DNA from: Mycolicibacterium goodii
Lineage (GTDB): Bacteria; Actinomycetota; Actinomycetes; Mycobacteriales; Mycobacteriaceae
NCBI RefSeq assembly: GCF_001187505.1
Contig: NZ_CP012150.1
Location: 1,612,001-1,676,000 of the forward strand
Reading direction: 5' to 3'
Length of the DNA stretch: 64,000 nt
Shown here: piece after piece, positions 34,883 to 44,871 of the stretch
Position numbering within the stretch: position 1 is the first letter of the stretch
Layout of the letters: each line of letters begins with the position of its first letter
The notes under the pieces: model-generated
Databases searched by the model: none
What the model saw: only the letters and a program-made list of their open reading frames with translations
Told to the model about the DNA's origin: nothing
Position numbers and translations under genes: made by a program

Positions 34883-35606
34883 GCATCTCCCAGACCAGGA
34901 TCTCGGCATCTTCGGCGGCTTGGTCGGCGGCCGGGTCGGCGGCTTGGTCGGCGGCCACGCGTTGCCCGGCGGAACCGGTGATCCGTGCGGCGTCGCCCTC
35001 ACCCAGCGCGCCGGAACCCTCGAGCGTGACGCGTCCCCGCGCGACGAACAGATGTACATAGCGGGCCTCGGGCAGCTCGACAGCGTCACCGGGCCGCAAC
35101 CGGGCACCGTGCAGCGTGGCGTTGCGGTTGTGCAGCGTCACCGCGGCGTCACCGGAACCCGACGCGATCGCGGTGAGCGAGCTGGTCAGCGCGACCTCCC
35201 GCTGCTCGTAGCCCGGCGTCAAGCCGGTCCGGTCCGGGATCACCCACATCTGCACGAAGTGCACCGGGTTCTGCGTCGATGCGTTGCGCTCCGAGTGCTG
35301 CACCCCGGTGCCCGCCGACATGCGTTGCGCCAACCCCGGGTAGATCACCCCGGAGTTGCCCATCGAGTCGGCGTGCGCCAGTTCGCCCTGCAGCACCCAC
35401 GTGACGATCTCCATGTCGCGGTGGGGGTGGGTGTCGAACCCCGCGGCCGGCGCCACCACGTCGTCGTTGTTGACCAGCAGCAGGCCGTGGTGGGTGTTGG
35501 CGGGGTCGTAGTAGTCGCCGAATGAGAACGAATGCCGTGACTGCAGCCAGTCCGTGGTGGAGACGCCACGGTCGTCGGCGCGCCGGATGTCGACGGTCGG
35601 AGGCAT
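34860..35606 (-). CDS. Pirin-family cupin protein (Rv0181c-like)
   Basis: 248 residues with the bicupin pirin fold: FSFGDYYDPANTHHGLLLVNNDDVV, GFDTHPHRDMEIVTWVLQGELAHADSMGN (metal-binding His residues) and GTGVQHSERNAS. Pirins are Fe-binding; some have quercetinase activity. The position next to sigG matches the M. tuberculosis order, although several genes now separate them. It is followed by the overlapping sugar dehydrogenase gene. Confidence 0.9.
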   Translation of the reverse strand: MPPTVDIRRADDRGVSTTDWLQSRHSFSFGDYYDPANTHHGLLLVNNDDVVAPAAGFDTHPHRDMEIVTWVLQGELAHADSMGNSGVIYPGLAQRMSAGTGVQHSERNASTQNPVHFVQMWVIPDRTGLTPGYEQREVALTSSLTAIASGSGDAAVTLHNRNATLHGARLRPGDAVELPEARYVHLFVARGRVTLEGSGALGEGDAARITGSAGQRVAADQAADPAADQAAEDAEILVWEMHASLAGD

Positions 35607-35683
35607 GGCACCAGCCTAGAGACCCGCCGACGCACAGGCTCCCAACCGACCGGTGGATCGGGTGCGTGTCCTACGCTGTGGAC

Positions 35684-36460
35684 GTGGATATCAACGGAGC
35701 TAGCGCAATCGTCACCGGTGGCGCATCAGGTATCGGCGCGGCAACTGCCCGCCAGCTGGCAGCCAAGGGAGCCAAGGTCGTCATCGCCGACCTCCAGGCA
35801 GACAAGGGCGAGGCCCTCGCCAAGGAACTCGGCGGCGCGTTCGTCAGCGTCGATGTCACCGACACCGACCAGATCATCGCTGCGGTCGACAAGGCCACCG
35901 AGCTCGGGCCGCTGCGCGCCCTGGTGAACTCGGCAGGCATCGGCTGGGCCCAACGCACCATCGGCAAGGACGGCGAGTACGCGTCGGCGCACAACCTCGA
36001 CGCCTACAAGAAGGTGCTCGCGATCAACCTGGTCGGCACCTTCGACTGCATCCGCCTGGCCGCGACCGCAATGAGCCGCAACGAGCCCACCGAAACCGGT
36101 GAGCGCGGCGCGATCGTCAACATGACCAGCGTCGCGGCTTTCGACGGCCAGATCGGCCAGGCCGCCTACTCGTCGTCCAAGGGTGGTGTCGTCGGCCTGA
36201 CCCTGCCGGTGGCGCGGGACCTCGCCGCGGTGGGCGTCCGCGTCAACACCGTGGCCCCGGGTCTCATCGACACCCCGATCTACGGCGAAGGCGAAGCTTC
36301 CGAGGCGTTCAAGGCCAAGCTCGGCGAGTCGGTGCTGTTCCCGCACCGCCTCGGCAAGCCCGAGGAACTGGCCTCGATGGTCATCGAGCTGATCACCAAC
36401 TCCTACATGAACGCCGAGGTCGTCCGCGTCGACGGCGGCATCCGGATGCCTCCGAAGTAA
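35684..36460 (+). CDS. Short-chain dehydrogenase (type II hydroxyacyl-CoA dehydrogenase-like)
   Basis: A 258-residue NAD(P)-binding [23 protein letters not shown] (Rossmann loop), [33 protein letters not shown] (catalytic Ser and Tyr-x-x-x-Lys), and [12 protein letters not shown]. The whole sequence resembles the HSD10-type 3-hydroxyacyl-CoA dehydrogenases of fatty acid, isoleucine or sterol breakdown. GTG 35684 is preferred (GTG 35678 also in frame). The stop codon is 20 bp from the insertion point of the IS110 element. Confidence 0.88.
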   Translation: MDINGASAIVTGGASGIGAATARQLAAKGAKVVIADLQADKGEALAKELGGAFVSVDVTDTDQIIAAVDKATELGPLRALVNSAGIGWAQRTIGKDGEYASAHNLDAYKKVLAINLVGTFDCIRLAATAMSRNEPTETGERGAIVNMTSVAAFDGQIGQAAYSSSKGGVVGLTLPVARDLAAVGVRVNTVAPGLIDTPIYGEGEASEAFKAKLGESVLFPHRLGKPEELASMVIELITNSYMNAEVVRVDGGIRMPPK

Positions 36461-36491
36461 ATCGCTTTCTTCGCGAGCAGTAGCTCCTATG

Positions 36492-37553
36492 TCAAGCCGC
36501 TGCTGATTGTGGCGGCTGACTGGGGGTTTGGTGTGCGGTGTCGTGGCGTAGGGCGTGGTAGACGCGGCGGGCGATGCGGCGTTTGACGCAGCGTAGGGCG
36601 GCGGCTTTGGTTTTCCCGGCTTCTCGGAGGCGTTGGTAGTACTGGTGTCCGGGGCTGTTGGGCATACGGATCTGGGTCAACGCGATGCGGTGAAAAGCCG
36701 CGTTGAGTTGACGGTTACCAGCCCGGCTGAGGCGCATTTGTCCGGCGCTGGCTCCCGACCATGCCGGGATCGGGGCCACCCCGCAGTGAGCGGCGAACGC
36801 CGGTTCGCTGCGAAACCGGTCGATCCCGGCGGCTTCGGCGACGATCTTGGCCGCGGTTAACTCCGCGCACCCTTCAATCGCCAGCAGCGCCAGGGCGATC
36901 TGCTGGACCCGGGCGCTCAGGCGTTTGGCCAGGGCGTTGATCTCGGTGGTTAGCCGGATGATGTCGACCAGCTCGGCTCGAGCGATTTCGGCGAGCACCC
37001 CGGTCGGCTCGGCCAGCCAGGCCTGCAGGGCCTGCTGATGCTTGAGGGTGTCAAGCGCACCTACCGTGGCAGCCTGCTCGGGATCGAGGTCGTGGATATG
37101 CCAGCGCAGCCGGTTGATCGCCGCGGTGCGTTGGGCGACAAGCACATCGCGGCGATCGGTGAGCAGCTTGAGCTCCAGGGAGGTCTGGTCATGGCTGGCG
37201 ACGGGCAGGTCCGGTTCGCGCAGCACCGCCCGGGCCACCGCCAGCGCATCGATCGGATCGGACTTGCCGCGGCTACGTGCGGACTTGCGCACCGCGGCCA
37301 TCAGTTTGGTGGGTACCCGCACCACCTGCTGGCCTGCGCTGAGCAGATCACGTTCCAGGCGGGCGGACATGTTGCGGCAGTCCTCGATGCCCCAGACCAG
37401 CTCGCCGCCGAACTCCTCGCGTGCCCACGCAATCGCGGCGCGGTGCCCGGCGGTGGTCGCCCGCACGGTCTTGCTGCCCAGTTTGCGTCCGACCTCGTCG
37501 ACAGCGACAAAGGTGTGGCTGGACTTGTGCACATCGGCTCCAACAACAACCAT
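36492..37553 (-). CDS. IS110-family transposase (RNA-guided DEDD recombinase)
   Basis: 353 residues. An N-terminal RuvC-like DEDD domain has Asp7 (VVGADVHKSSH), Glu57 (VWGIEDCRN), Asp99 and Asp102 (KSDPIDALAVAR). A coiled-coil middle follows, then the C-terminal Transposase_20-type domain (IEGCAELTAAKIVAEAAGID, AHCGVAPIPAWSGASAGQMR) carrying the Ser nucleophile in WSGAS, and a basic tail (CVKRRIARRVYHALRHD). ATG 37553 is chosen because AAGGAGG lies 8 bases upstream; the in-frame GTG 37571 would overlap that site. The stop codon is embedded in a TTGACA hexamer at the element's right end. Confidence 0.95.
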   Translation of the reverse strand: MVVVGADVHKSSHTFVAVDEVGRKLGSKTVRATTAGHRAAIAWAREEFGGELVWGIEDCRNMSARLERDLLSAGQQVVRVPTKLMAAVRKSARSRGKSDPIDALAVARAVLREPDLPVASHDQTSLELKLLTDRRDVLVAQRTAAINRLRWHIHDLDPEQAATVGALDTLKHQQALQAWLAEPTGVLAEIARAELVDIIRLTTEINALAKRLSARVQQIALALLAIEGCAELTAAKIVAEAAGIDRFRSEPAFAAHCGVAPIPAWSGASAGQMRLSRAGNRQLNAAFHRIALTQIRMPNSPGHQYYQRLREAGKTKAAALRCVKRRIARRVYHALRHDTAHQTPSQPPQSAAA

Positions 37554-37599
37554 GGTGGTTGCCTCCTTCACCAGTGAACAGAGGTGTGTTGAGGTCGGG

Positions 37600-37770
37600 C
37601 CGGCCGGCGGACACTTCTCAGTCGGGGCGATGCCACGCTCCTATCAAGTCACGCCGGTCGGTCCTTCACACCTGGTGCCGGCACTACTGCTCAGCGCCAA
37701 CCCCCCCCGGGGCGGCAGACGCAAAACGAGCCAGACACCAGATGATCCAGACCCAACCACCGCAACGCGG
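37600..37770 (-). ncRNA. Predicted bridge RNA of the IS110 element
   Basis: Read on the minus strand, the left end has two stem-internal-loop structures. Target loop 37740-37673: base stem TGGTG/CACCA, inner stem CGCC/GGCG, left guide GTTTTGCGTCTGC (37727-37715) and right guide GAGCAG (37692-37687). They match the host target GTTTTACGT-CT-GCTC on either side of the core. Donor loop 37661-37600: base stem CCGACCGGCG/CGCCGGCCGG (9 of 10 pairs), inner hairpin GGC-ATC-GCC, left guide ATAGGAGC (37644-37637) matching the element's right end, and right guide ACTGAG (37622-37617) complementary to CT-CAGT at its left end. The RNA ends are approximate. The order target loop, donor loop, transposase is that of known IS110 bridge RNAs. 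Confidence 0.82.
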
Positions 37771-37891
37771 CAAAATCCAGACTGACACTGAGACGTAAAA
37801 CTGCGCTTTTTCATGCGAAATTGGGCAGTTTTATGTCTGTTCGGCAAGTTATCCACAGGGCAGATGCGGTGGTCGTGGCGGTTTCGCCGCG

Positions 37892-38779
37892 ATGCCGCAA
37901 ACAATCGACGCCATGGCAGTCGAGGGTCCCTTCCGTGATGGCGTAGCGACCACGCAACAATTGCTCGCGACCATGAGCTATCGAGGGCTCGCCAGGCGGG
38001 TTCGCGACGGCGAACTGTTCCGCGTGTGCCATGGCGTGTACTCGATGGAACCGCCCGATACCGCGTGCCGGCTGCGCGCGCTCGATCTGCTGTCGAGCAC
38101 ACCGATCGTCGCGTGCATGAACACCGCCGCGCAGGTCTACGGCTTCGACACCGACCCCGACTTCCGACTCCACATCCTGGACCCGGGTGTACGTGTGCGG
38201 CCGTCACCGGATCTGGTGGTGCATCAGCGGATCGGTGCACCGCTGAAGAAGGTCGACGGCCGGTTGTTGACGGCGCCGGCGTGGACGGCGATCGAATTGG
38301 CGCGCACCCTCCGGCGTCCACGAGCACTGGCGACCCTGGACGCCGCCCTGCGGAGCGCGACCTGCACGAAAGCCGAACTCGAGAGCACGCTGGCCGAACA
38401 TCGCGGCAGACGCGGGGTCGTCAAGGTCCGTGAACTGCTGCCGCTCGCCGACGCGCGGGCCGAGTCGCCGATGGAGTCCGAGATGCGGCTGGTGTTCATT
38501 GATTGGGCCCTGCCCGTCCCGGAGTTGCAGTACGAGATGTGCGATCTGCACGGTCAGCTGTGGCGGGTGGATTTCGCCTGGCCGGAGTATCGGGTGGCCG
38601 CGGAGTACGACAGCGTTGATTGGCACGCCAACACCGCTGCGTTCAAGCACGACCGGATGAAGGTCGCACGCCTGCAGGAAATGGGATGGGTCAGCGTGCC
38701 CGCCGTCAGCGACGACATTCGGAAGTTTCCGGCCGAACTGTGCGCGCGGATCCGTCGGGAGCTCCTTCGCGCCGCCTGA
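37892..38779 (+). CDS. DUF559-type endonuclease-fold protein with AbiEi-like N-terminus
   Basis: 295 residues. The N-terminal ~90 resemble the winged-helix of mycobacterial AbiEi/type IV antitoxin-like proteins (GVATTQQLLATMSYRGLARRVRDG, then ELFRVCHGVYSM). The C-terminal ~100 match the DUF559/Vsr-like nuclease fold: QLWRVDFAWPEYRVAAEYDSVDWHAN, then HDRMKVARLQEMGWVSV. Acidic residues of a possible active site (Asp in VDFAW, Glu and Asp in AEYDS) are present. The start may be ATG 37892 or ATG 37913. Such genes are numerous in fast-growing mycobacteria; the function is not established. It lies between two copies of the same hairpin repeat. Confidence 0.75.
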   Translation: MPQTIDAMAVEGPFRDGVATTQQLLATMSYRGLARRVRDGELFRVCHGVYSMEPPDTACRLRALDLLSSTPIVACMNTAAQVYGFDTDPDFRLHILDPGVRVRPSPDLVVHQRIGAPLKKVDGRLLTAPAWTAIELARTLRRPRALATLDAALRSATCTKAELESTLAEHRGRRGVVKVRELLPLADARAESPMESEMRLVFIDWALPVPELQYEMCDLHGQLWRVDFAWPEYRVAAEYDSVDWHANTAAFKHDRMKVARLQEMGWVSVPAVSDDIRKFPAELCARIRRELLRAA

Positions 38780-38788
38780 TTCCCTTGC

Positions 38789-38846
38789 CGAGCAGACGCA
38801 AAACTGCCTGTTTTCGCGGTAAAAACGGCAGTTTTGCGTCTGCTCG
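38789..38846. repeat. Chromosomal hairpin repeat, copy 2 (perfect 20-bp arms)
   Basis: CGAGCAGACGCAAAACTGCC (38789-38808) and its exact complement (38827-38846) flank an 18-base loop. It lies between convergent genes (DUF559 protein and alcohol dehydrogenase), so probably works as a bidirectional terminator. The right arm reads GCAGTTTTGCGTCTGCTCG, a perfect unoccupied match to the bridge-RNA guides of the nearby IS110 element. Confidence 0.88.
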
Positions 38847-38847
38847 C

Positions 38848-38883
38848 GGGAGATGGTTACCAGTCGGGAGATGGTTACCAGTC
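38848..38883. repeat. 18-bp tandem duplication over the adh stop codon
   Basis: GGGAGATGGTTACCAGTC occurs twice head to tail (38848-38865 and 38866-38883). The second unit includes the last two codons (Asp-Trp) and the stop codon of the alcohol dehydrogenase; the first repeats them just beyond the stop. Confidence 0.85.
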
Positions 38884-39999
38884 GGACTCGTCGTACTTGA
38901 TGACGCCGCGGATGTTGTTGCCGTCCAACATGTCCTGGTACCCGGAGTTGATGTCCTCGAGCCTGTAGGTCCGGGTGATCATGTCGTCGATGTTGAGCAG
39001 GCCGGACTTGTACAGCGCCGCCAGTCGCGGGGTCTCGACGTGGCTGCTGCCGCCGCCGAAGATGTTGCCCTTCAACGTCTTCTGCAACATCGTGAACAGA
39101 AAGAGGTTGAGCTTGACGTCGACGTCGGTCATCGCGCCCATACCCGTCACGACGCATGTGCCGGTCTTGGCGGTCAGGATCAACGCCTCTTCGATGTACT
39201 CGCCCTTCATCTCGCCGACGGCGATGATGACCTTGTCCGCCATCAGACCGCGGGTGACGTCGATGACGGGGGCGATGGCCTCGGCCATCGTGGGGTAGAC
39301 GTGGGTGGCGCCGAACTTGGTGGCCTGCTCACGCTTCCACTCGTTCGGGTCGATCGCGATGACCTGTTTGGCGCCCGAGATCACCGCACCCTGAAGTGCG
39401 CTCATGCCGATGCCGCCGACGCCGACGATGATCACGGTCTCACCGGGTTGGACCTGTGCGACATTGGTGGCCGAACCGAACCCGGTGGGCACCGCGCAAC
39501 CCATGATGGCCGCGGTCTCGAACGGGATGTCCTTGTCGATCTTGACGACCGAGTCCTTGTGCACCGTCATGTACGGCGCGAAGGTGCCGAGCAGGTTCAT
39601 CGGCGACACCTCGTGACTGCCGGCGTGGATGCGGCTGGTGCCGTCGGCAATCGCCTTGCCGCCCAGGAGAACCGCGCCGCGGTCACACAGTGAGCGGAAG
39701 CCCTTGAGACACGGCGGGCACTCGCCGCAGGCCGGGATGAACGCCAGGATGACATGGTCGCCCTCCTGCAGCCCGGTGACGTTGCTGCCGACCTTGGTGA
39801 TCACGCCTGCGCCCTCGTGGCCACCGAGGGCGGGCAGGCCGATCGGCGTCGCGCCCGTGGTGATGTGGTAGTCGGAATGGCACATGCCGGCGGCGTGCAG
39901 CCGGATCTGCACCTCATCGGCGACGGGGTCGCCCAGATCGATCTCGTCGACCTTGAACGGCGAATTCAGTTCCCAGAGCAGAGCGCCTTTGGTCTTCAT
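38875..39999 (-). CDS. NDMA-type zinc-dependent alcohol dehydrogenase
   Basis: 374 residues of the MDR superfamily, in the actinobacterial Zn alcohol dehydrogenase group that often needs a tightly bound NAD(H) (NDMA-dependent in vitro). Catalytic Zn ligands are in AAGMCHSDYHITTG and GGHEGAGV; the structural Zn site is PACGECPPCLKGFRSLC; the coenzyme loop is IVGVGGIGMSALQGA followed by AIDPNEWKRE. It ends at a tandem-duplicated stop region. A KstR-type operator 13 bp before the ATG suggests a role in sterol or steroid side-chain metabolism. Confidence 0.92.
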   Translation of the reverse strand: MKTKGALLWELNSPFKVDEIDLGDPVADEVQIRLHAAGMCHSDYHITTGATPIGLPALGGHEGAGVITKVGSNVTGLQEGDHVILAFIPACGECPPCLKGFRSLCDRGAVLLGGKAIADGTSRIHAGSHEVSPMNLLGTFAPYMTVHKDSVVKIDKDIPFETAAIMGCAVPTGFGSATNVAQVQPGETVIIVGVGGIGMSALQGAVISGAKQVIAIDPNEWKREQATKFGATHVYPTMAEAIAPVIDVTRGLMADKVIIAVGEMKGEYIEEALILTAKTGTCVVTGMGAMTDVDVKLNLFLFTMLQKTLKGNIFGGGSSHVETPRLAALYKSGLLNIDDMITRTYRLEDINSGYQDMLDGNNIRGVIKYDESDW

Positions 40000-40011
40000 G
40001 GATTGCGATAA

Positions 40012-40025
40012 TAGAACAGGTTGCA
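40012..40025. promoter_or_regulatory. KstR-type operator
   Basis: TAGAACAGGTTGCA fits the mycobacterial cholesterol-regulon motif TnnAACnnGTTnnA at every fixed position. It lies 13 bp upstream of the alcohol dehydrogenase ATG, where a repressor would block transcription. Confidence 0.7.
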
Positions 40026-40177
40026 GAATAGTCCACTACCTAGTTTCTGGCCTGCAGGTTTGCTGGCTTCACTGCGTCGTTTGCGGACCTCATGGGCGGG
40101 TGCGGCGATGACTTCTCGGTGCACGACGGGTCCAACCGGGGGAGACCAGAAGCCCGCAGAGTCAGAAAGGTGCACCG

Positions 40178-40671
40178 ATGAGCAACCCCACGATCAACGC
40201 CAGCATCGTCCCCAACCTGTGGTTCGACCGGGAAGCCGAAGAGGCCGCCAAGCACTACATCGCGGCCTTCGGGGGCAACGGCCGGATCCTCAACACCATC
40301 GCCGCGCACCCCGAATCACCCTCGCCGCAGGACGTTCCGGTGGTCGTCGAGTTCGAGCTCGCCGGACAGCGCCTGGTGGGCATCAACGGAGGCCCACAGT
40401 TCACGTTCACCGAGGCCATCTCGCTGGAGGTGCGGGTGACCGGCCAGGACCAGATGGACCGACTGTGGGCCGCGTTGAGCGAAGACGGCGAGGAGCTGCC
40501 GTGCGGATGGCTCAAGGACAAGTACGGGCTGGCATGGCAGATCACCCCGACCGAGTACTACGACATGGTCACCACAGGAGACGACGCGGCCAAGGCCCGG
40601 CTGATGTCCGCCGTGCTCGGCACGCAGGGCAAGTTCGACCTGGCCAAGCTGCAGGCGGCGTTCGCCGACTC

Positions 40672-40675
<4 letters not shown>
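40178..40675 (+). CDS. PhnB-like VOC protein
   Basis: 165 residues. INASIVPNLWFDREAEEAAKHYIAAFGG is the start of the PhnB/3-demethylubiquinone-methyltransferase-like VOC group, and GEELPCGWLKDKYGLAWQITP plus LAKLQAAF closes it. The function is unknown despite the family name. It converges with sigG, their ends overlapping by four bases. Confidence 0.87.
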
Positions 40676-43608
<2,933 letters not shown>

Positions 43609-43636
43609 TGTCGGACGCCGTGACTAGGTTTCGCAC

Positions 43637-44380
43637 ATGAGCGACGACAAGATGCTCGCCCGCATCGCAGCCCTGCTGCGACAGGCCGAGGGCACCGACA
43701 ATCCACACGAGGCGGAGGCCTTCATGGCCGCCGCGCAGCGGCTGGCCACCGCGACGTCCATCGACCTGGCCCTGGCGCGTGCGCACTCCGACAAACGCAC
43801 CAGGGCGCAGATGCCGGTTCAGCGCACGATCACCATCGGCCAGGCCGGCACCAAGGGGCTGCGCACCTACGTGCACCTGTTCGTGCTGATCGCCCAGGCC
43901 AACGACGTGAAATGCGACGTGGCCTCCAACTCGACGTTCGTCTATGCGTACGGGTTTGCCGAGGACATCGACACCACGCACGCGCTCTACACGAGCCTGG
44001 TGATGCAGATGGTCCGCGCGTCGGAGGCCTATATCGCCTCGGGGGCGCACCGGCCGACACCGACGATCACCGCTCGGCTGAACTTCCAGCTCGCGTTCGG
44101 CGCCCGCGTCGGTCAACGACTCGCGGCGGCCCGCGACGAGGCCAGGCAGGAGGCCGACGAGTCCGATCGGCCCGGCACCGCACTCGCGTTGCGCGACAAG
44201 GACATCGAGCTGAAGAGCTTCTACCGGCAGGCGTCGCAGGCGCGTGGTACGTGGCGGGCCACGAGCGCGTCGGCGGGCTACTCGTCGGCGGCACGCCGGG
44301 CCGGGGACCGGGCCGGCCGACGCGCGCGACTCGGCCCGACCGAGGAACTGTCCGGCGCGCGCGGCGCTCTGGAGAAGTGA
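43637..44380 (+). CDS. DUF2786 protein (Rv0184-like)
   Basis: 247 residues. KMLARIAALLRQAEGTDNPHEAEAFMAAAQRLATATSIDL is the DUF2786 domain at the N-terminus. The rest is helical and basic, ending in an Arg/Ala-rich tail. The function is unknown. The stop overlaps the following metallopeptidase start (GTGA), the same order as Rv0184-Rv0185. DUF2786 proteins occur in phages too and are sometimes linked to DNA processing. Confidence 0.85.
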   Translation: MSDDKMLARIAALLRQAEGTDNPHEAEAFMAAAQRLATATSIDLALARAHSDKRTRAQMPVQRTITIGQAGTKGLRTYVHLFVLIAQANDVKCDVASNSTFVYAYGFAEDIDTTHALYTSLVMQMVRASEAYIASGAHRPTPTITARLNFQLAFGARVGQRLAAARDEARQEADESDRPGTALALRDKDIELKSFYRQASQARGTWRATSASAGYSSAARRAGDRAGRRARLGPTEELSGARGALEK

Positions 44381-44853
44381 CCGCGCGCGATACCCAGCGG
44401 GCCCGTGTCTACGCCGCTGAGGAATTCGTACGGACGATGTTCGACCGTGCGGCACAACACAGTTCGCGTGCCATCGATTTCTTCGGGACGCAGCTCACGT
44501 TGCCGCCCGAGGGGAAGTTCGGATCCGTTGCGGCAGTACAGCGTTACGTCGACGACGTGATCGCGCGGGTCGGGGCCACCCCCGTACAGGTGCGGGCCCG
44601 ACGCGGGACGAAAGCCGCGCACTACGAAACCGACGGTGCGGTCATCGCGGTCCCCGAACAGGACACCACCTGGGCGCTGCGTGAGCTGGTGGTTCTCCAC
44701 GAGCTCGCCCACCATCTGTGTGCCTGCGGTCCCGATGCCCCGGCCCATGGCCCCGAATTCGTGGCGACGTATTGCCAACTGTGCGAGACCATCATGGGAC
44801 CGGAGGTGGGGCTGGTGCTGCGCATGGTGTACGCCAGGGAGGGCGTCGGCTGA
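44377..44853 (+). CDS. Small zinc-metallopeptidase-like protein (Rv0185-like)
   Basis: 158 residues from GTG 44377. VVLHELAHHLCACG contains the HExxH zinc motif, and GPEFVATYCQLCETIMG supplies a further conserved block. It has no signal peptide or membrane segment. It is coupled to the DUF2786 gene. The mycobacterial family is small and of unknown substrate. Confidence 0.82.
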   Translation: MTARDTQRARVYAAEEFVRTMFDRAAQHSSRAIDFFGTQLTLPPEGKFGSVAAVQRYVDDVIARVGATPVQVRARRGTKAAHYETDGAVIAVPEQDTTWALRELVVLHELAHHLCACGPDAPAHGPEFVATYCQLCETIMGPEVGLVLRMVYAREGVG

Positions 44854-44871
44854 CTGCGCTAACCTACGCAC

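Larger units (their letters stand above)
36480..37791 (-). mobile_element. IS110-family insertion sequence (~1.31 kb), inserted in a hairpin repeat
   Basis: The borders are read from the split host hairpin. On the minus strand the junctions are ACGT-CT-CAGTGTCAG (left end) and GGAGCTA-CT-GCTCGCG (right end), with the rejoined target ACGT-CT-GCTCGC. So a CT core flanks both ends, with no terminal inverted repeats and no long target duplication, as in IS110-type elements. The transposase occupies 36492-37553. The right end has only ~11 non-coding bases and the left end ~240, the usual IS110 layout with a bridge RNA before the transposase. One base of ambiguity remains at each border. The element looks intact. 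Confidence 0.88.
36471..37845. repeat. Chromosomal hairpin repeat, copy 1, interrupted by the IS110 element
   Basis: The pieces TCGCGAGCAG (36471-36480) and ACGTAAAACTGC (37793-37804) rejoin to GCGAGCAGACGTAAAACTGC once the element is removed. They face GCAGTTTTATGTCTGTTCGG at 37825-37844. Together this is an imperfect ~20-bp hairpin with a ~20-base loop, homologous to the perfect copy at 38789-38846. It lies downstream of the SDR gene, where it probably served as a terminator. It is the target into which the transposon inserted. Confidence 0.8.

Noticed and set aside
37701-37709. Run of C residues in the IS110 left end as a frameshift or sequencing error
   Set aside because: It lies in the non-coding part, within the apical region of the predicted target loop, and does not affect any reading frame.
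36480-37791. IS110 element as an IS1111-type with inverted repeats
   Set aside because: No terminal inverted repeats are seen, and the long non-coding segment is before, not after, the transposase, which fits the IS110 subgroup.
38789-38846. Hairpin repeat as part of a CRISPR array
   Set aside because: Only two dispersed copies with inverted arms are present and there are no regularly spaced spacers or cas genes.
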